Shown: positions 44,282 through 53,511, counted from the stretch's first letter. The stretch: 64,000 nucleotides of DNA from an uncultured Actinomycetes bacterium (GCA_937926105.1 CALANS010000211.1:62001-126000), one strand, 5' to 3'. Translations and numbers: made by a program. The notes: generated by a model not told the origin, from the sequence alone.

Positions 44282-45604
44282 ATGACAAGCACCCCAGAGC
44301 CCACCTCCGCCGAGTCGGAGGTCGTGCAACTGTGCAGTGAGCTGATCCGCATCCCCTCGGTCAATACCGGCGATCCGGCAACCATCGGTGACGGGGAAGC
44401 ACGCGCCGCCCGGTACATCCAGGCCAAGCTCGAAGAGGTCGGATACACCACGGCCTACGTCGAATCGGTGCCCGGCCGGGGCAACGTGGTATGCCGGCTG
44501 CCAGGCGCCGACCCGGATCGGGGCGCGCTGCTGGTGCACGGGCACGTCGACGTGGTGCCCGCCGACCCGGCCGAGTGGCAGGTAGACCCGTTCTCCGGCG
44601 CCGTACAGGATGGCTACGTCTGGGGCCGGGGCGCGGTGGACATGAAGGACATGGTCGCCATGACGTTGGCCGTGGCTCGCGAGTACAAGCGCAGCGGCTA
44701 CGTCCCGCCGCGGGACCTGATCTTCTGTTTCATGTCCGACGAGGAGGCCGGCGGCGAGTACGGGGCCCTATGGCTGGTCGCGCACCATCCCGAATGGTTC
44801 ACCGGCGCCACCGAGGCGATCAGCGAGGTGGGCGGATTCTCCGTCACCCTGGACGGCGCCCGCCGCGCCTACCTGATCGCCGCCGCCGAGAAGGGCATCG
44901 CCTGGGCCACCCTGCGGGCCACCGGACGCGCAGGTCACGGCTCGATGACGAACGACGACAACGCCGTCACCCGGGTTGCCCAGGCCGTGACCCGGCTGGG
45001 CACTCACGAATTCCCGTTGCAACGCACCGCGACCGTCGACGCGTTCCTGGCGTCGGTCACCGAGCTGACCGGGATGGAGTTCCCGGAGGACGACCTGGAG
45101 GGCGCCATCGGCAAGCTGGGTCCGATCTCCCGGCTGCTCCTGGCGACGCTGCGCAATACGGCCAACCCCACCATGCTCAAGGCCGGCTACAAGGCCAACG
45201 TGATCCCGTCCACGGCCCAGGCGACGGTCGACTGCCGGGTACTGCCCGGCAGCGAGGCCACGTTCAAGGAGCAGGTCGCCGAGATCGTGGGCGACGGCGT
45301 CGAGATCGACTGGCAGTTCGCCCCACCGCTGGAGTATCCGTTCGAGGGGGATCTGGTGGAGGCGATGAAGGCGGCCGTGGTCGCGGAGGACCCCGACGCG
45401 CACCCGATTCCCTACATGCTCTCCGGCGGCACCGATAACAAGGCGTTCTCCCAGCTGGGTATCGCCGGCTACGGTTTCTCGCCGCTGCGGCTGCCGGCCG
45501 ATCTGGACTTCTCCGCACTGTTCCACGGCGTGGACGAGCGGGTGCCGGTGGACGCGCTGACCTTCGGGACCCGGGTGTTGGACCGGCTGCTGCGCAGCTG
45601 CTGA
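44282..45604 (+). CDS. M20-family metallopeptidase
   Basis: The 440-residue protein shows the M20 layout: LLVHGHVDVVPAD (first zinc histidine and catalytic aspartate), WGRGAVDMKDM (bridging aspartate), FMSDEEAGG (glutamates) and a C-terminal FHGVDERV histidine. The dimerisation domain sits between residues about 190 and 310. These enzymes cleave dipeptides or N-acyl amino acids in the cytoplasm. The ATG start lies about 145 nt after the divergent PAP2 gene. Confidence 0.9.
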   Translation: MTSTPEPTSAESEVVQLCSELIRIPSVNTGDPATIGDGEARAARYIQAKLEEVGYTTAYVESVPGRGNVVCRLPGADPDRGALLVHGHVDVVPADPAEWQVDPFSGAVQDGYVWGRGAVDMKDMVAMTLAVAREYKRSGYVPPRDLIFCFMSDEEAGGEYGALWLVAHHPEWFTGATEAISEVGGFSVTLDGARRAYLIAAAEKGIAWATLRATGRAGHGSMTNDDNAVTRVAQAVTRLGTHEFPLQRTATVDAFLASVTELTGMEFPEDDLEGAIGKLGPISRLLLATLRNTANPTMLKAGYKANVIPSTAQATVDCRVLPGSEATFKEQVAEIVGDGVEIDWQFAPPLEYPFEGDLVEAMKAAVVAEDPDAHPIPYMLSGGTDNKAFSQLGIAGYGFSPLRLPADLDFSALFHGVDERVPVDALTFGTRVLDRLLRSC

Positions 45605-45607
45605 GCG

Positions 45608-45892
45608 CTACAGGCTCAGGGCGGGCACCGGACCAGCGGACCTCTTGCGCCGCAACGTGACCTGACGTGCCCCGTCGGGGAAGCGCCGCACCCGGGCCAG
45701 CTCCCAGCCGGTGAACTCCGCCCGTACCGACAGCATCACCGCCGCCGCCGCCCGCGACGTCGACGAGTCGATGCGCAACGGGCGGTACTCGTACTCGTCT
45801 GTCGGATCGTCACCGGCATCGCCGCCGGTGCTCGCGCCAGTCGCGTGAGCGATGGCGACCACCTCCCGTGTGTCAGGACTCGGCGTCGTCAC
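45608..45892 (-). CDS. DUF5703-like small protein
   Basis: The conserved part is the C-terminal 60 residues: DEYEYRPLRIDSSTSRAAAAVML, GWELARVRRFPDGARQVTLRRK, which fit the DUF5703 family of actinobacteria, usually located beside the M20 gene as here. The start is uncertain; GTG at 45892 gives 94 residues, while GTG at 45862 gives a shorter product close to the usual family length. The gene converges with the peptidase, leaving a 3-nt gap. Confidence 0.6.
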   Translation of the reverse strand: MTTPSPDTREVVAIAHATGASTGGDAGDDPTDEYEYRPLRIDSSTSRAAAAVMLSVRAEFTGWELARVRRFPDGARQVTLRRKRSAGPVPALSL

Positions 45893-45924
45893 CCGGTCGA
45901 CGGCCCAGCGGTGACGATGTCCGG

Positions 45925-47904
45925 TCAGTCTGCCCCATCGAGGCCCGGAAGTGCACTCCCGCGGCGCAGCAGCGGGGCGAGTCGGGTCCGGCGCGGCCGG
46001 GCGCCGATCTGGCGGACGGCGCGGGCCAGCATCGGACCCGCGGCGTGCACCACCGACAGGTGGACGCGCGCCCGGGTGAGTGCGGTGTACACCAGCGGGC
46101 GGGACAGCATGCGCCCGGCCTCCGGCGGCAGCACCACGACCACCGCCTCCCACTCCGAGCCCTGTGCCCGGTGCACCGTCACCGCCCAGCCGTGCAACAG
46201 GTCGCCCAGGGCCTTGCCGGAGATCTCCGACTCCCCGCCGGTGAAGGCCACCCGCAGGGACTTCTCGCCGGTGTCGATCACCGTGCCCACCTCGCCGTTG
46301 GCGTAGCCGGTGGGCTCGGCGTCCAGGTAGTTGGCGGTGGCCACCACCCGGTCGCCCACGTCGAACCCGCGCACGGTCCTGGTGCTGGCATGCGGCCCCG
46401 GGTTCAGCACCGCCTTGAGCGCCCGGTTCAGGGCTTGAGTGCCGGCCGGGCCGCCATGGACGGGCGTGACGACCTGGATCTGCTCACCGGACACCCCGAA
46501 CACCCGGGGGATCGAATCGGTGACCAGCTGCACCACCCGATGCGCGGCCTGCGACGACCCGGCGGTGGGCACGATGACCACCTCCCGGTCGCCCGGGGCG
46601 GCAGGGATCAGCTCGCCGCCGCGGGCTGCGGTCGCCAGCCGGGCGATCGCGCCGCCTTCTGTTTGCCGGTACAGCGTGGACAGCTCGGTCACCGGGAAGG
46701 CGTCGGATTCCAGCACATCACCGAGCACCCGGCCCGGCCCGATCGATGGCAGCTGGGCCGGGTCGCCGACGATCAGCAGGTGGGTGCGGTCCGGCAGCGC
46801 GGCCAGCAGCGCGGCGGCGAGTTCGACGTCCAGCATGGAGGCCTCGTCCACAACGACCATGTCGGCCTCGATCGGATCGTCGGCGTCGTGCTCGAACAGG
46901 CTGCCCGACTCACCCGGTCCGCGGCGCGCCCCCAGCAGCCGGTGGAGGGTAGTGGCGGTGTCGCCGGTGCCCGGCTGACCACCGGCGGCCACCAGTTCGG
47001 ACAGCCGCTTGGCGGCGCGCCCGGTGGGTGCCGCCAGCGCGATGGTCTTGTGTGCCCGCCGGCACATCGTCACCACCGCCGCCACGGTGCGGGACTTGCC
47101 GGTGCCCGGCCCTCCGGTCAGCAGCGAGACGCCGTGTGCGGCGGCGGCCACCACCGCCTCGGTCTGCACGGCGTCCAGGCCCTCCGATGCCTTCCGCGCG
47201 GCGCGTTCGCCGACCAGCGACGTCGCCGTGCGCTGCAACCGCAGCAGGTGCTCGGCGACGGCGTCCTCGGCGGTGGCCAGGACGGCCCGGGCGACCCAGC
47301 GCTCGCCGGCGGAGGTCGGATCCGGCACCGGCGCGATCAGCCCGGCATCGGTGGCCGCCGCGATCGCGGCCGACACGGCGGCCGGCGTGTCGATGCCGAA
47401 GGGGCGCAGCGCATCCGCGACCAGGTCGAGCGGCGCGGCGGTGTGGCCGTCCCGGCCGAATCGGGCCAGCACATGGTCTGCCAGGGCACGGGCGCGACGC
47501 GGATCGTCCGGGCGCACCGCCGGGTCCAGGGCCCGGGCCAGCCGATCGGCCTGGGCCACCGTGGCGTCGGGCAGCGCCAGCAGCCGCCACGGGTCGTCGC
47601 GCAGGATGTCGGCGGCCGCGTCCCCGAGGGCGTCGGTCAGCCGCACCACCCAGCGGGCCGGGATCTGCTGCGGCACCAGGAGTTCGGCAAGCCGGTAGGC
47701 CTGGCCGGCGCCGATCCACGCGTTATAGAGCCGGTTGGCGCGTTTGTCGGTGACCTTCGGCAGCGCCGCCAGCGCGGTAATGCTGACCCGCTCCGGGCCG
47801 GTGATGCCCGCCGCGGCCATCTGCTCGGCGAGCACCGATCCCACTCCGGTCCATAGACCGGCAGAGCAGAACTCCAGAAAGACCGAGGGACCCGCAGCAC
47901 TCAC
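45925..47904 (-). CDS. RecD-type (RecD2-like) helicase
   Basis: The 659-residue protein has an N-terminal helical region with helix-hairpin-helix-like segments, Walker A GGPGTGKS (264-271), Walker B VVDEASM (351-357), YRQTEGG and the C-terminal motifs HGWAVTVHRAQGSEW and YTALTRARVHL of SF1B helicases. It lacks the RecBC context and so resembles RecD2 proteins. It should unwind DNA 5' to 3'. The GTG start overlaps the stop of the aldo/keto reductase gene (GTGA). Length is typical. Confidence 0.88.
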   Translation of the reverse strand: MSAAGPSVFLEFCSAGLWTGVGSVLAEQMAAAGITGPERVSITALAALPKVTDKRANRLYNAWIGAGQAYRLAELLVPQQIPARWVVRLTDALGDAAADILRDDPWRLLALPDATVAQADRLARALDPAVRPDDPRRARALADHVLARFGRDGHTAAPLDLVADALRPFGIDTPAAVSAAIAAATDAGLIAPVPDPTSAGERWVARAVLATAEDAVAEHLLRLQRTATSLVGERAARKASEGLDAVQTEAVVAAAAHGVSLLTGGPGTGKSRTVAAVVTMCRRAHKTIALAAPTGRAAKRLSELVAAGGQPGTGDTATTLHRLLGARRGPGESGSLFEHDADDPIEADMVVVDEASMLDVELAAALLAALPDRTHLLIVGDPAQLPSIGPGRVLGDVLESDAFPVTELSTLYRQTEGGAIARLATAARGGELIPAAPGDREVVIVPTAGSSQAAHRVVQLVTDSIPRVFGVSGEQIQVVTPVHGGPAGTQALNRALKAVLNPGPHASTRTVRGFDVGDRVVATANYLDAEPTGYANGEVGTVIDTGEKSLRVAFTGGESEISGKALGDLLHGWAVTVHRAQGSEWEAVVVVLPPEAGRMLSRPLVYTALTRARVHLSVVHAAGPMLARAVRQIGARPRRTRLAPLLRRGSALPGLDGAD

Positions 47905-48842
47905 ACCGGAACGCTATCGGGCCCCGCCGGGTCGCTCACATCGTCCAGTGCGCGCCGGATCTCGGCCGGCAGCACGAGATCCTCCGCCGCCAGCGACCCC
48001 AGCAGCTGCGCGGCATCCCGGGCGCCGACCACCGCGCTGGCCACGCCGGGACGATCCCGGACCCAGGCGCAGGCCACCGCCAACGGCGAGGTGCCCAGCC
48101 CGTCCGCGGCGGTGGCGACCGCCTCCACCACCCGGCCGGCCTGCTCGCCGCGGTGCCGTCCGACGTACCGACTGAAATGCGGGGACGCGCCCCGGGAGTC
48201 GGCCGGGGTGCCGTGTCGGTACTTGCCGGTCAGCACCCCGCGACCCAGTGGTGCCCAGGCCAGTAGCCCCATGCCGTGTACCGCCGAGGCCGACAGCAGG
48301 GACTCTTCCGCGGTCCGCTCCACCAGCGAATACTCGGACTCCACCGCAACCGGCGGGCATCCCGCACCGCGCAGGTGCGCCGCCTGGGTGGCCAACTGCC
48401 AGCCGGCGTGGCCGGACACCCCGACGTAAACGGCCCGACCGGAGTCGACCGCGGTCTGCATCGCCGAACAGGTCTCCTCGTATGGCACCGCCGTGTCGAA
48501 CCCATGCACCAGCCACAGATCCACGTGGTCGGTGTCCAGGCGTCGCAGCGAACCGTCCAACGCCGCCAGCAGCCGACCACGGCCACCGCCGACGCCGACG
48601 GTGGTGGTGGCCAGCTGCACCGACTCGCGCGGCACCACGTCCGGCACCAGCGTGCCGATGATCGACTCGGCGTCCCCGTCGCCGTAGATGTTTGCGGTGT
48701 CGATCAGGGTGCCCCCCGCGGCGACGAACGCCTCCAGCTGGGCCGCGGCGTCGTCGGCATCGGTGTCCCGCCCCCACGTCATCGTTCCCAGACCGAGACG
48801 CGAGACCTCTAGGCCGCTGCGACCCACCCGGCGTTGTTCCAT
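47901..48842 (-). CDS. Aldo/keto reductase
   Basis: The 313-residue protein starts at MEQRRVGRSGLEVSRLGLGTM, a canonical AKR opening. It has DTANIYGDGDAE (catalytic Asp and Tyr), a lysine-equivalent region around QLATTTV and the substrate/cofactor blocks DLWLVHG and GRGVLTGKY. The usual catalytic lysine position reads TTV instead of TK, so catalytic competence should be treated with caution. It is upstream of, and overlaps, the helicase gene. Substrate unknown. Confidence 0.88.
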   Translation of the reverse strand: MEQRRVGRSGLEVSRLGLGTMTWGRDTDADDAAAQLEAFVAAGGTLIDTANIYGDGDAESIIGTLVPDVVPRESVQLATTTVGVGGGRGRLLAALDGSLRRLDTDHVDLWLVHGFDTAVPYEETCSAMQTAVDSGRAVYVGVSGHAGWQLATQAAHLRGAGCPPVAVESEYSLVERTAEESLLSASAVHGMGLLAWAPLGRGVLTGKYRHGTPADSRGASPHFSRYVGRHRGEQAGRVVEAVATAADGLGTSPLAVACAWVRDRPGVASAVVGARDAAQLLGSLAAEDLVLPAEIRRALDDVSDPAGPDSVPV

Positions 48843-49092
48843 GTGCGTCAACCTACGTGCCGCACCGCCGGAACCAGGGCGCGACCTGCCGGGATCGGAG
48901 TACCGCGGGCGGGGACTCGCGGAGGGACCGGCGGCGGGTGGGCAGCCGGTGCGCTGACGGTCTGACAGGATCGTCCCCGAGCGCGACCGACTGGGGGTCG
49001 GCGTAGCGTGACCGCCACGCGGGCGAGCGTGGCTGGTCAGCACGCCATTTTCCGGTGATGGATCACTGCGACGCGGGCGAGGGAGGCAGCGG

Positions 49093-50145
49093 ATGCGTCT
49101 GGGAGTGGGCCTGCCGGTGGCCGCCAGCGCCGCCGAATTGCGCGACCAGGTGGAACTGGCAGTAGCCGCGGACGGGTTGGGGTACGACGTCGTCTGGGCA
49201 CCGGAGGCCTACGGTGCGGACGCCGTCAGCGTGCTGGCCACCATCGCGGCCCGGACCAGACACATCGGCATCGGCTCGGGCGTGCTGCAGATCCCCGGCC
49301 GCACCCCGGCCCTGGCGGCGATGACGGCAGCATCACTGGATGCTTTGTCCCGCGGCAGGTTCCGGCTCGGGCTGGGCGTGTCCGGGCCGCAGGTTTCCGA
49401 AGGCTGGCACGGTGTGCGGTTCGCCGACCCGCTGGGCCGAACCAGCGAGTACGTGCAGATCGTCCGGGACGCACTGGCGCGGCGGCGGGTCACCGCGGGC
49501 GGACGGCACTTCACCCTGCCGCTGCCCGACGGGCTCGGCAAGTCGCTGGTGCTCGGGTTGCAGACCGAGCGGGCGCGCATTCCGATCTATCTGGCCGCCG
49601 TCGGACCGAAGAACCTGGAGCTGACCGGACGCGTCGCGGACGGCTGGCTGGGCATCTTCTTCGACGGCGAGCACGGGGCCGCCCAGGTGGCCGCGATCCG
49701 GGACGCGGCCGCGGACGCCGGCCGGGATGCCGGCGCGATCGACATCGCCGTCCAGGTCCCGGTGTCGCTGGCCGACGACGCCATCACCGCCGCTGCACGA
49801 GTGCGGCCGTACGCCGCGCTCTACATCGGCGGGATGGGTGCGCGCAAAGCCAACTTCTACCACCGGATCGCCGCGTCCATGGGATATCGGGCGGCAGCGG
49901 ACCTGGTTCAGGAGCGCTTTCTGGCCCGCGACTACGCGGGGGCGGCGGCCGCCGTTCCCCAGGAATTCCTGGAACGAACCTGTCTGCTGGGTAACGAGCA
50001 GCAGGTCGCGGCCGGGCTGCGTCGACTGCTGGACGCGGGGATCACGACGGCCAATCTCAACCCGGTGTCGCTGCCACTGCCAGAGCAGCAGCGGGCGCTG
50101 GGGTCCGTCATGCGGATAGCGCGCGCAACGGGAGTGCTGGGGTGA
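49093..50145 (+). CDS. LLM-class F420-dependent oxidoreductase
   Basis: The 350-residue TIM-barrel protein has MRLGVGLPVAAS, GYDVVWAPEAYGADAVSVLATIAARTRHIGIGSGVLQIPGR and LGLGVSGPQVSEGWHGVRF, characteristic of luciferase-like F420-dependent reductases of actinobacteria. F420 use is inferred from the family. The start follows GGGAGG. Its stop overlaps the next GTG (GTGA), and the following genes form a conserved actinobacterial cluster. Confidence 0.9.
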   Translation: MRLGVGLPVAASAAELRDQVELAVAADGLGYDVVWAPEAYGADAVSVLATIAARTRHIGIGSGVLQIPGRTPALAAMTAASLDALSRGRFRLGLGVSGPQVSEGWHGVRFADPLGRTSEYVQIVRDALARRRVTAGGRHFTLPLPDGLGKSLVLGLQTERARIPIYLAAVGPKNLELTGRVADGWLGIFFDGEHGAAQVAAIRDAAADAGRDAGAIDIAVQVPVSLADDAITAAARVRPYAALYIGGMGARKANFYHRIAASMGYRAAADLVQERFLARDYAGAAAAVPQEFLERTCLLGNEQQVAAGLRRLLDAGITTANLNPVSLPLPEQQRALGSVMRIARATGVLG

Positions 50146-50891
50146 GCATCGGCACGCTGATCCTGTTGCGGCACGGACGCTCGACGGCCAACAACGCCGG
50201 GGTGCTGGCCGGACGCACGCACGGTGTCGACCTGGACGACGCGGGTCGATCGCAGGCCGCCGACGTGGTGGCCCGGCTGTCCGGCGCGCGCATCGCCCGG
50301 GTGGTCTCGTCACCGATGGTGCGCTGCCGCCACACCGCCCAGCCGCTCGCCGACGCGCGCGGACTCCCGCTGCAGGTCGACGAGCGGATCGCCGAGGTCG
50401 ACTACGGCACATGGACCGGCCGCCGGCTGGCCGAGCTGGCCGACGAACCGCTGTGGCGCACCGTCCAACTGCACCCGGCCGCGGCGGTGTTTCCGGGCGG
50501 CGAGGCGCTGGCCGCGGTGGCGGTGCGGGCCGTCGCGGCGGCCCGGGAGCACGCCGAGCGCTCCGGCGACGACGGCGCCGCCGTGCTGTGCTCGCACGGT
50601 GATGTGATCAAGGCCATCCTGGCCGACGCACTCGGGCTGCACCTGGACTCCTTCCAGCGCCTGGTGGTCTCGCCCGCCTCGCTGTCCGTGGTGCGCTACA
50701 CACCGCTGCGCACCTTCGTGGAGCGATTCAACGACACCGGGACGCTGGACGGGGTGGGCGCTCCGGCGGGCGAGGGTGAACACGGGTCGGGCTCGGCCGG
50801 CTCCGACCGTGCCAGCGAAGCCACCGTTGGTGGCGAACCAGGGACGCCGGCACCGGGCGAGGCGCCACACGCCCCGCGCGACGTGTCCTAA
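50142..50891 (+). CDS. Histidine phosphatase family protein (MSMEG_4193-type)
   Basis: The 249-residue protein has LLRHGRSTANN with catalytic His11, then RVVSSPMVRCRHTA and the second histidine in LCSHGDVIKAI. The last 45 residues are a low-complexity Gly/Ala/Ser/Glu tail not needed for the fold. It belongs to the phosphoglycerate mutase-like phosphatases; the substrate is not evident. Position between the LLM and DUF3090 genes is conserved in actinobacteria. Confidence 0.88.
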   Translation: MSIGTLILLRHGRSTANNAGVLAGRTHGVDLDDAGRSQAADVVARLSGARIARVVSSPMVRCRHTAQPLADARGLPLQVDERIAEVDYGTWTGRRLAELADEPLWRTVQLHPAAAVFPGGEALAAVAVRAVAAAREHAERSGDDGAAVLCSHGDVIKAILADALGLHLDSFQRLVVSPASLSVVRYTPLRTFVERFNDTGTLDGVGAPAGEGEHGSGSAGSDRASEATVGGEPGTPAPGEAPHAPRDVS

Positions 50892-50904
50892 GCTCGACGG
50901 TGCC

Positions 50905-51468
50905 ATGGCACGACAGGTCCACATCTTCCGCTCGCCCGAGAAGTTCCTCGCCGGAACCATCGGTCAGCCGGGCGAGCGCGAGTTCTACCTGCAGGTCGTC
51001 GACCGTCGCCGGGTGCTGTCGGTGTCCTGTGAGAAGCAGCAGGTCGCGATCCTGGCCGACCGGCTCGGCTCGCTGATCACCGAGGTCGGCCGGCGATTCG
51101 GTGCCCAGCCGTCGGCGACGGGGGCCGCGCAGGACCCGACTCGGACGCTGGTCACTCCCGTCGATGCGGAGTTCCGGGTGGGCACCATGGGCCTCGCGTG
51201 GGACGGTGAGGGCGCCCAGGTGATCGTGGAACTGCTGGCGCTGACCGACGAGGAAGTCGGCGAGGACATCGTGCTGGAGGACCGGGAGGACGGCCCCGAC
51301 GCGCTGCGGGTGTTCCTGTCCCTGGCCGAGGCGCGGGACTTCGCGCACCAGGCGCAGCAGGTGGTCGCCGCCGGTCGGCCGCCATGCCCGCTGTGTGGCA
51401 ATCCTCTCGATCCGGATGGCCACATCTGCCCGCGGCTCAATGGGTACCACCGCGGTGCCGTCGGCTGA
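50905..51468 (+). CDS. DUF3090 family protein
   Basis: The 187-residue protein begins MARQVHIFRSPEKFLAGTIG and has FYLQVVDRRRVLSVSCEKQQV, the DUF3090 signature. A C-terminal zinc ribbon is formed by CPLCGNPLDPDGHIC. Function unknown; the gene is nearly universal in actinobacteria and clusters with the next gene and mshC. The final 29 nt overlap the start of the downstream gene. Confidence 0.9.
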   Translation: MARQVHIFRSPEKFLAGTIGQPGEREFYLQVVDRRRVLSVSCEKQQVAILADRLGSLITEVGRRFGAQPSATGAAQDPTRTLVTPVDAEFRVGTMGLAWDGEGAQVIVELLALTDEEVGEDIVLEDREDGPDALRVFLSLAEARDFAHQAQQVVAAGRPPCPLCGNPLDPDGHICPRLNGYHRGAVG

Positions 51469-52300
51469 TCGGGCCGGGAGCACTGGCAGCACGGTGGAGA
51501 CAGCCGGCACCGTACCGGCCGAGGGCCTGGCGCAGCTCCTTCGAGACGGCGAGCTGACCGTGACCGGCCGTTTGACCGATTCATCCAACGTAAGCCTGGT
51601 GGGCAGCGTCGCCCTGGACGGTCGATCCGTCGAGTGCGTGTACAAGCCGGTGCGCGGGGAGCGCCCGCTGTGGGACTTTCCGGACGGCACCCTGGCGGGG
51701 CGCGAAGTGGCGTCGTACCTGATCTCGGAGCAGGCGGACTGGCGGTGTGTGCCGGTGACCGTGCTGCGCGACGGCCCGTTCGGGCCCGGCATGGTGCAGC
51801 AGTGGATCGGGGACGCCGACTCCGGCCGCGCCGCGGACCTGCTGCCGGCGGGCGGGGTGCCCGCCGGCTGGCTGCCGGTGCTGTCGGCCGAGGACATCGA
51901 CGGTCGCCCGGTGGTGGTGGCCCACGCGGACACCCCCGAGTTGGCGGTGCTGGCCGGGTTCGATCTGGTGGTCAACAACGCCGACCGCAAGGCCTCGCAC
52001 CTGCTGGCCACGGCCGACGGCCGGGTGCGCGGCGTGGACCACGGGCTCACCCTGCACGTGCAGGACAAGCTGCGCACCATCCTGTGGGGGTGGTCGGGAC
52101 GGCCGCTGCCACGGCGGGTGCGCGACGGGCTGGATCGATTGGCGGTGGCGGTGTCGGGCCCGTGGGGGCGGCAGCTCGCGGCGCTGATCAGCGAGCCGGA
52201 GGTGGCGGCATTGGTCTCGCGGATCGCGGCCCTGCGCGCCGATCCACGGTTTCCGGCGCCGCCGACGGACCGCACCCCGATTCCCTGGCCCCCACTGTGA
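51440..52300 (+). CDS. PI3/4-kinase-like (SCO1664-type) protein
   Basis: The 286-residue protein matches the SCO1664 family, a distant relative of phosphatidylinositol 3/4-kinases: the ATP-site lysine in VECVYKPVRGERPLWDFP and the catalytic-loop and metal motifs DLVVNNADRKASHLL and GVDHGLTLH. The ATG start lies inside the DUF3090 gene, so the two are translationally coupled. Its TGA is the first base triplet of a tandem 93-bp repeat. Confidence 0.85.
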   Translation: MGTTAVPSADRAGSTGSTVETAGTVPAEGLAQLLRDGELTVTGRLTDSSNVSLVGSVALDGRSVECVYKPVRGERPLWDFPDGTLAGREVASYLISEQADWRCVPVTVLRDGPFGPGMVQQWIGDADSGRAADLLPAGGVPAGWLPVLSAEDIDGRPVVVAHADTPELAVLAGFDLVVNNADRKASHLLATADGRVRGVDHGLTLHVQDKLRTILWGWSGRPLPRRVRDGLDRLAVAVSGPWGRQLAALISEPEVAALVSRIAALRADPRFPAPPTDRTPIPWPPL

Positions 52301-52485
52301 GCGACGACCGAGTGGGCGGTGCCCGTCGCCGCGGAGCGTGCGGAGCGGCAGGGTGCCGGGGAGCGAGGCGGAGCGAACGATCCGGCACTGTGAGCGACGA
52401 CCGAGTGGGCGGTGCCCGTCGCCGCGGAGCGTGCGGAGCGGCAGGGTGCCGGGGAGCGAGGCGGAGCGAACGATCCGGCACCGTG
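52293..52485. repeat. Tandem 93-bp repeat (two full copies) after a stop codon
   Basis: The unit begins CACTGTGAGCGACGACC and ends GAACGATCCGG. Two identical copies occupy 52293-52385 and 52386-52478, followed by the first bases of a third (CACCGTGAGCG). The first copy begins with the stop codon of the upstream gene, and the length of 93 is a multiple of three. A related 84-bp unit occurs at the metH-pabB junction. Confidence 0.85.
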
Positions 52486-52518
52486 AGCGTCGCCGGTCCG
52501 GGCATGTTCGCGGATCTC

Positions 52519-52558
52519 GGACACGGTTGTGCCGGCCGGATCGGTTACAACCGTGTCT
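52519..52558. repeat. Inverted repeat over the metallopeptidase start
   Basis: ACACGGTTGT (52521-52530) and ACAACCGTGT (52547-52556) are perfect 10-bp inverted arms, extendable by two further bases with one G-T pair. The 16-nt loop is GC-rich, and the GTG start at 52553 lies within the right arm, so an RNA stem could hide the start codon. A DNA-level CGGTT-AC-AACCG palindrome overlaps. Confidence 0.5.
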
Positions 52559-53302
52559 GAAGTCCGCGACGTTCTGGGCAGGGGGCGCACCGCGGCGGCG
52601 GGGCTCGCCCGGGTGTTCGGCGCCACCGCGCGGGGCCTGGCGCTGGATGCCGCCGCCGGCATCGCGCGCGCCACGGAGGTCGCCGCCGACACCGCGACCG
52701 GCCGGGACTCGGGACCGTGCACGGTGCCGGTGCGGGTGCTGATCCTGGCCGACGAGCGGGGCCGACCGCTGACCACCGCCGACCGACTGCAGCCGGCGCT
52801 GGCGCTGGCCGACCGGGTGTTCACCGCGGGCGCCGGGATCCGGGTGCGGGTGGCGGGGATCGACACCGTCACCGAACCGGCGCCCACCGCCGCGCTGGAC
52901 CCGCACGCCAACCGTGGCCTGCTGTTGGACGAGATCCTGGGCCGCACCGCGCCCTACCGCGCCCATCTTGCGCGGCGGCCGGCGCTGTCGGTCTCCGGTG
53001 ACCCGGTCACCGTGGTGGTCGTGCGCAGCATCGCCGGCCGTACCACCGGGTGCTCGCTGGGCATGACGGCCGACTGGGTCGTCTGCCAGGCCAGCCTGTT
53101 CGATCCGGGCCAGCCCCGCGCCTACGACGAGACGGTGCTCGCGCACGAGTTGGGGCACGCACTGAACCTGCCGCACCACCGGGACAGGGCGAATCTGATG
53201 TTCCCGGTGTCGTCGCCGCCGGGCGCCGTGCGCGGCACGGACCTGCTGCGCTGGCAGGCGGCGTTGCTGCAGGCCAACCGGCACACGGTGCCACCGGTGT
53301 GA
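52553..53302 (+). CDS. Metzincin-like metallopeptidase
   Basis: The 249-residue protein carries the zinc-binding motif [12 protein letters not shown] (His198, Glu199, His202, His208), where the usual glycine of HExxHxxGxxH is Asn205. A Met-turn-like segment follows (Met216 in NLMFPVS). No clear signal peptide is seen in the long Ala-rich N-terminus, so localisation is uncertain. GTG at 52553 was chosen; an in-frame GTG at 52529 would add eight residues. Confidence 0.72.
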   Translation: MSEVRDVLGRGRTAAAGLARVFGATARGLALDAAAGIARATEVAADTATGRDSGPCTVPVRVLILADERGRPLTTADRLQPALALADRVFTAGAGIRVRVAGIDTVTEPAPTAALDPHANRGLLLDEILGRTAPYRAHLARRPALSVSGDPVTVVVVRSIAGRTTGCSLGMTADWVVCQASLFDPGQPRAYDETVLAHELGHALNLPHHRDRANLMFPVSSPPGAVRGTDLLRWQAALLQANRHTVPPV

Positions 53303-53340
53303 GCGCGGGTGGCGTGGCAGCAGGGAGTCTGGCAGCAGGG

Positions 53341-53454
53341 GAGTCTGAAAACCTGCCCCCAAGATGGGCGAGCTGTCGCCGGGCCCCGGCATCGTCGCAG
53401 GTGAGGGCGTCGGTCCCGGACAAGCCCGCAATCTGGAGGCAGATTTTCAGACTC
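53341..53454. repeat. 114-bp MITE-like inverted-repeat element upstream of mshC
   Basis: GAGTCTGAAAACCTGCC (53341-53357) and GGCAGATTTTCAGACTC (53438-53454) are inverted copies with one mismatch in 17, and the similarity extends inward to about 29 bp. GAGTCTG also recurs a few bases outside the left end. The interior contains a GCCGGG/CCCGGC stem. It codes for nothing and lies between the metallopeptidase and mshC. Confidence 0.6.
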
Positions 53455-53511
53455 GACCGGCGCGACCTCCCCGTCGCCGCCGCCCCGGACGACGCCGCTA
53501 GGGTGATCGAC

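Noticed and set aside
45868..47856. Long open frame antisense to the RecD-type helicase gene
   Set aside because: GC-rich codon shadow; product is rich in Arg, Gly and His with no recognisable domain, while the opposite strand has full helicase motifs.
49014..49033. GCCACGC-N6-GCGTGGC stem-loop as a terminator
   Set aside because: It lies between divergent genes and has no T-run; likely a chance or regulatory palindrome of low significance.
52293..52485. CRISPR-like array
   Set aside because: Only two full units, no spacers between them and no cas genes; units are 93 bp and directly adjacent.
50728..53431. Long minus-strand open frames over the DUF3090/PI3-4-kinase/metallopeptidase genes
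   Set aside because: They are shadows of three plus-strand genes with clear family motifs, and repeat-derived low-complexity segments inflate their length.
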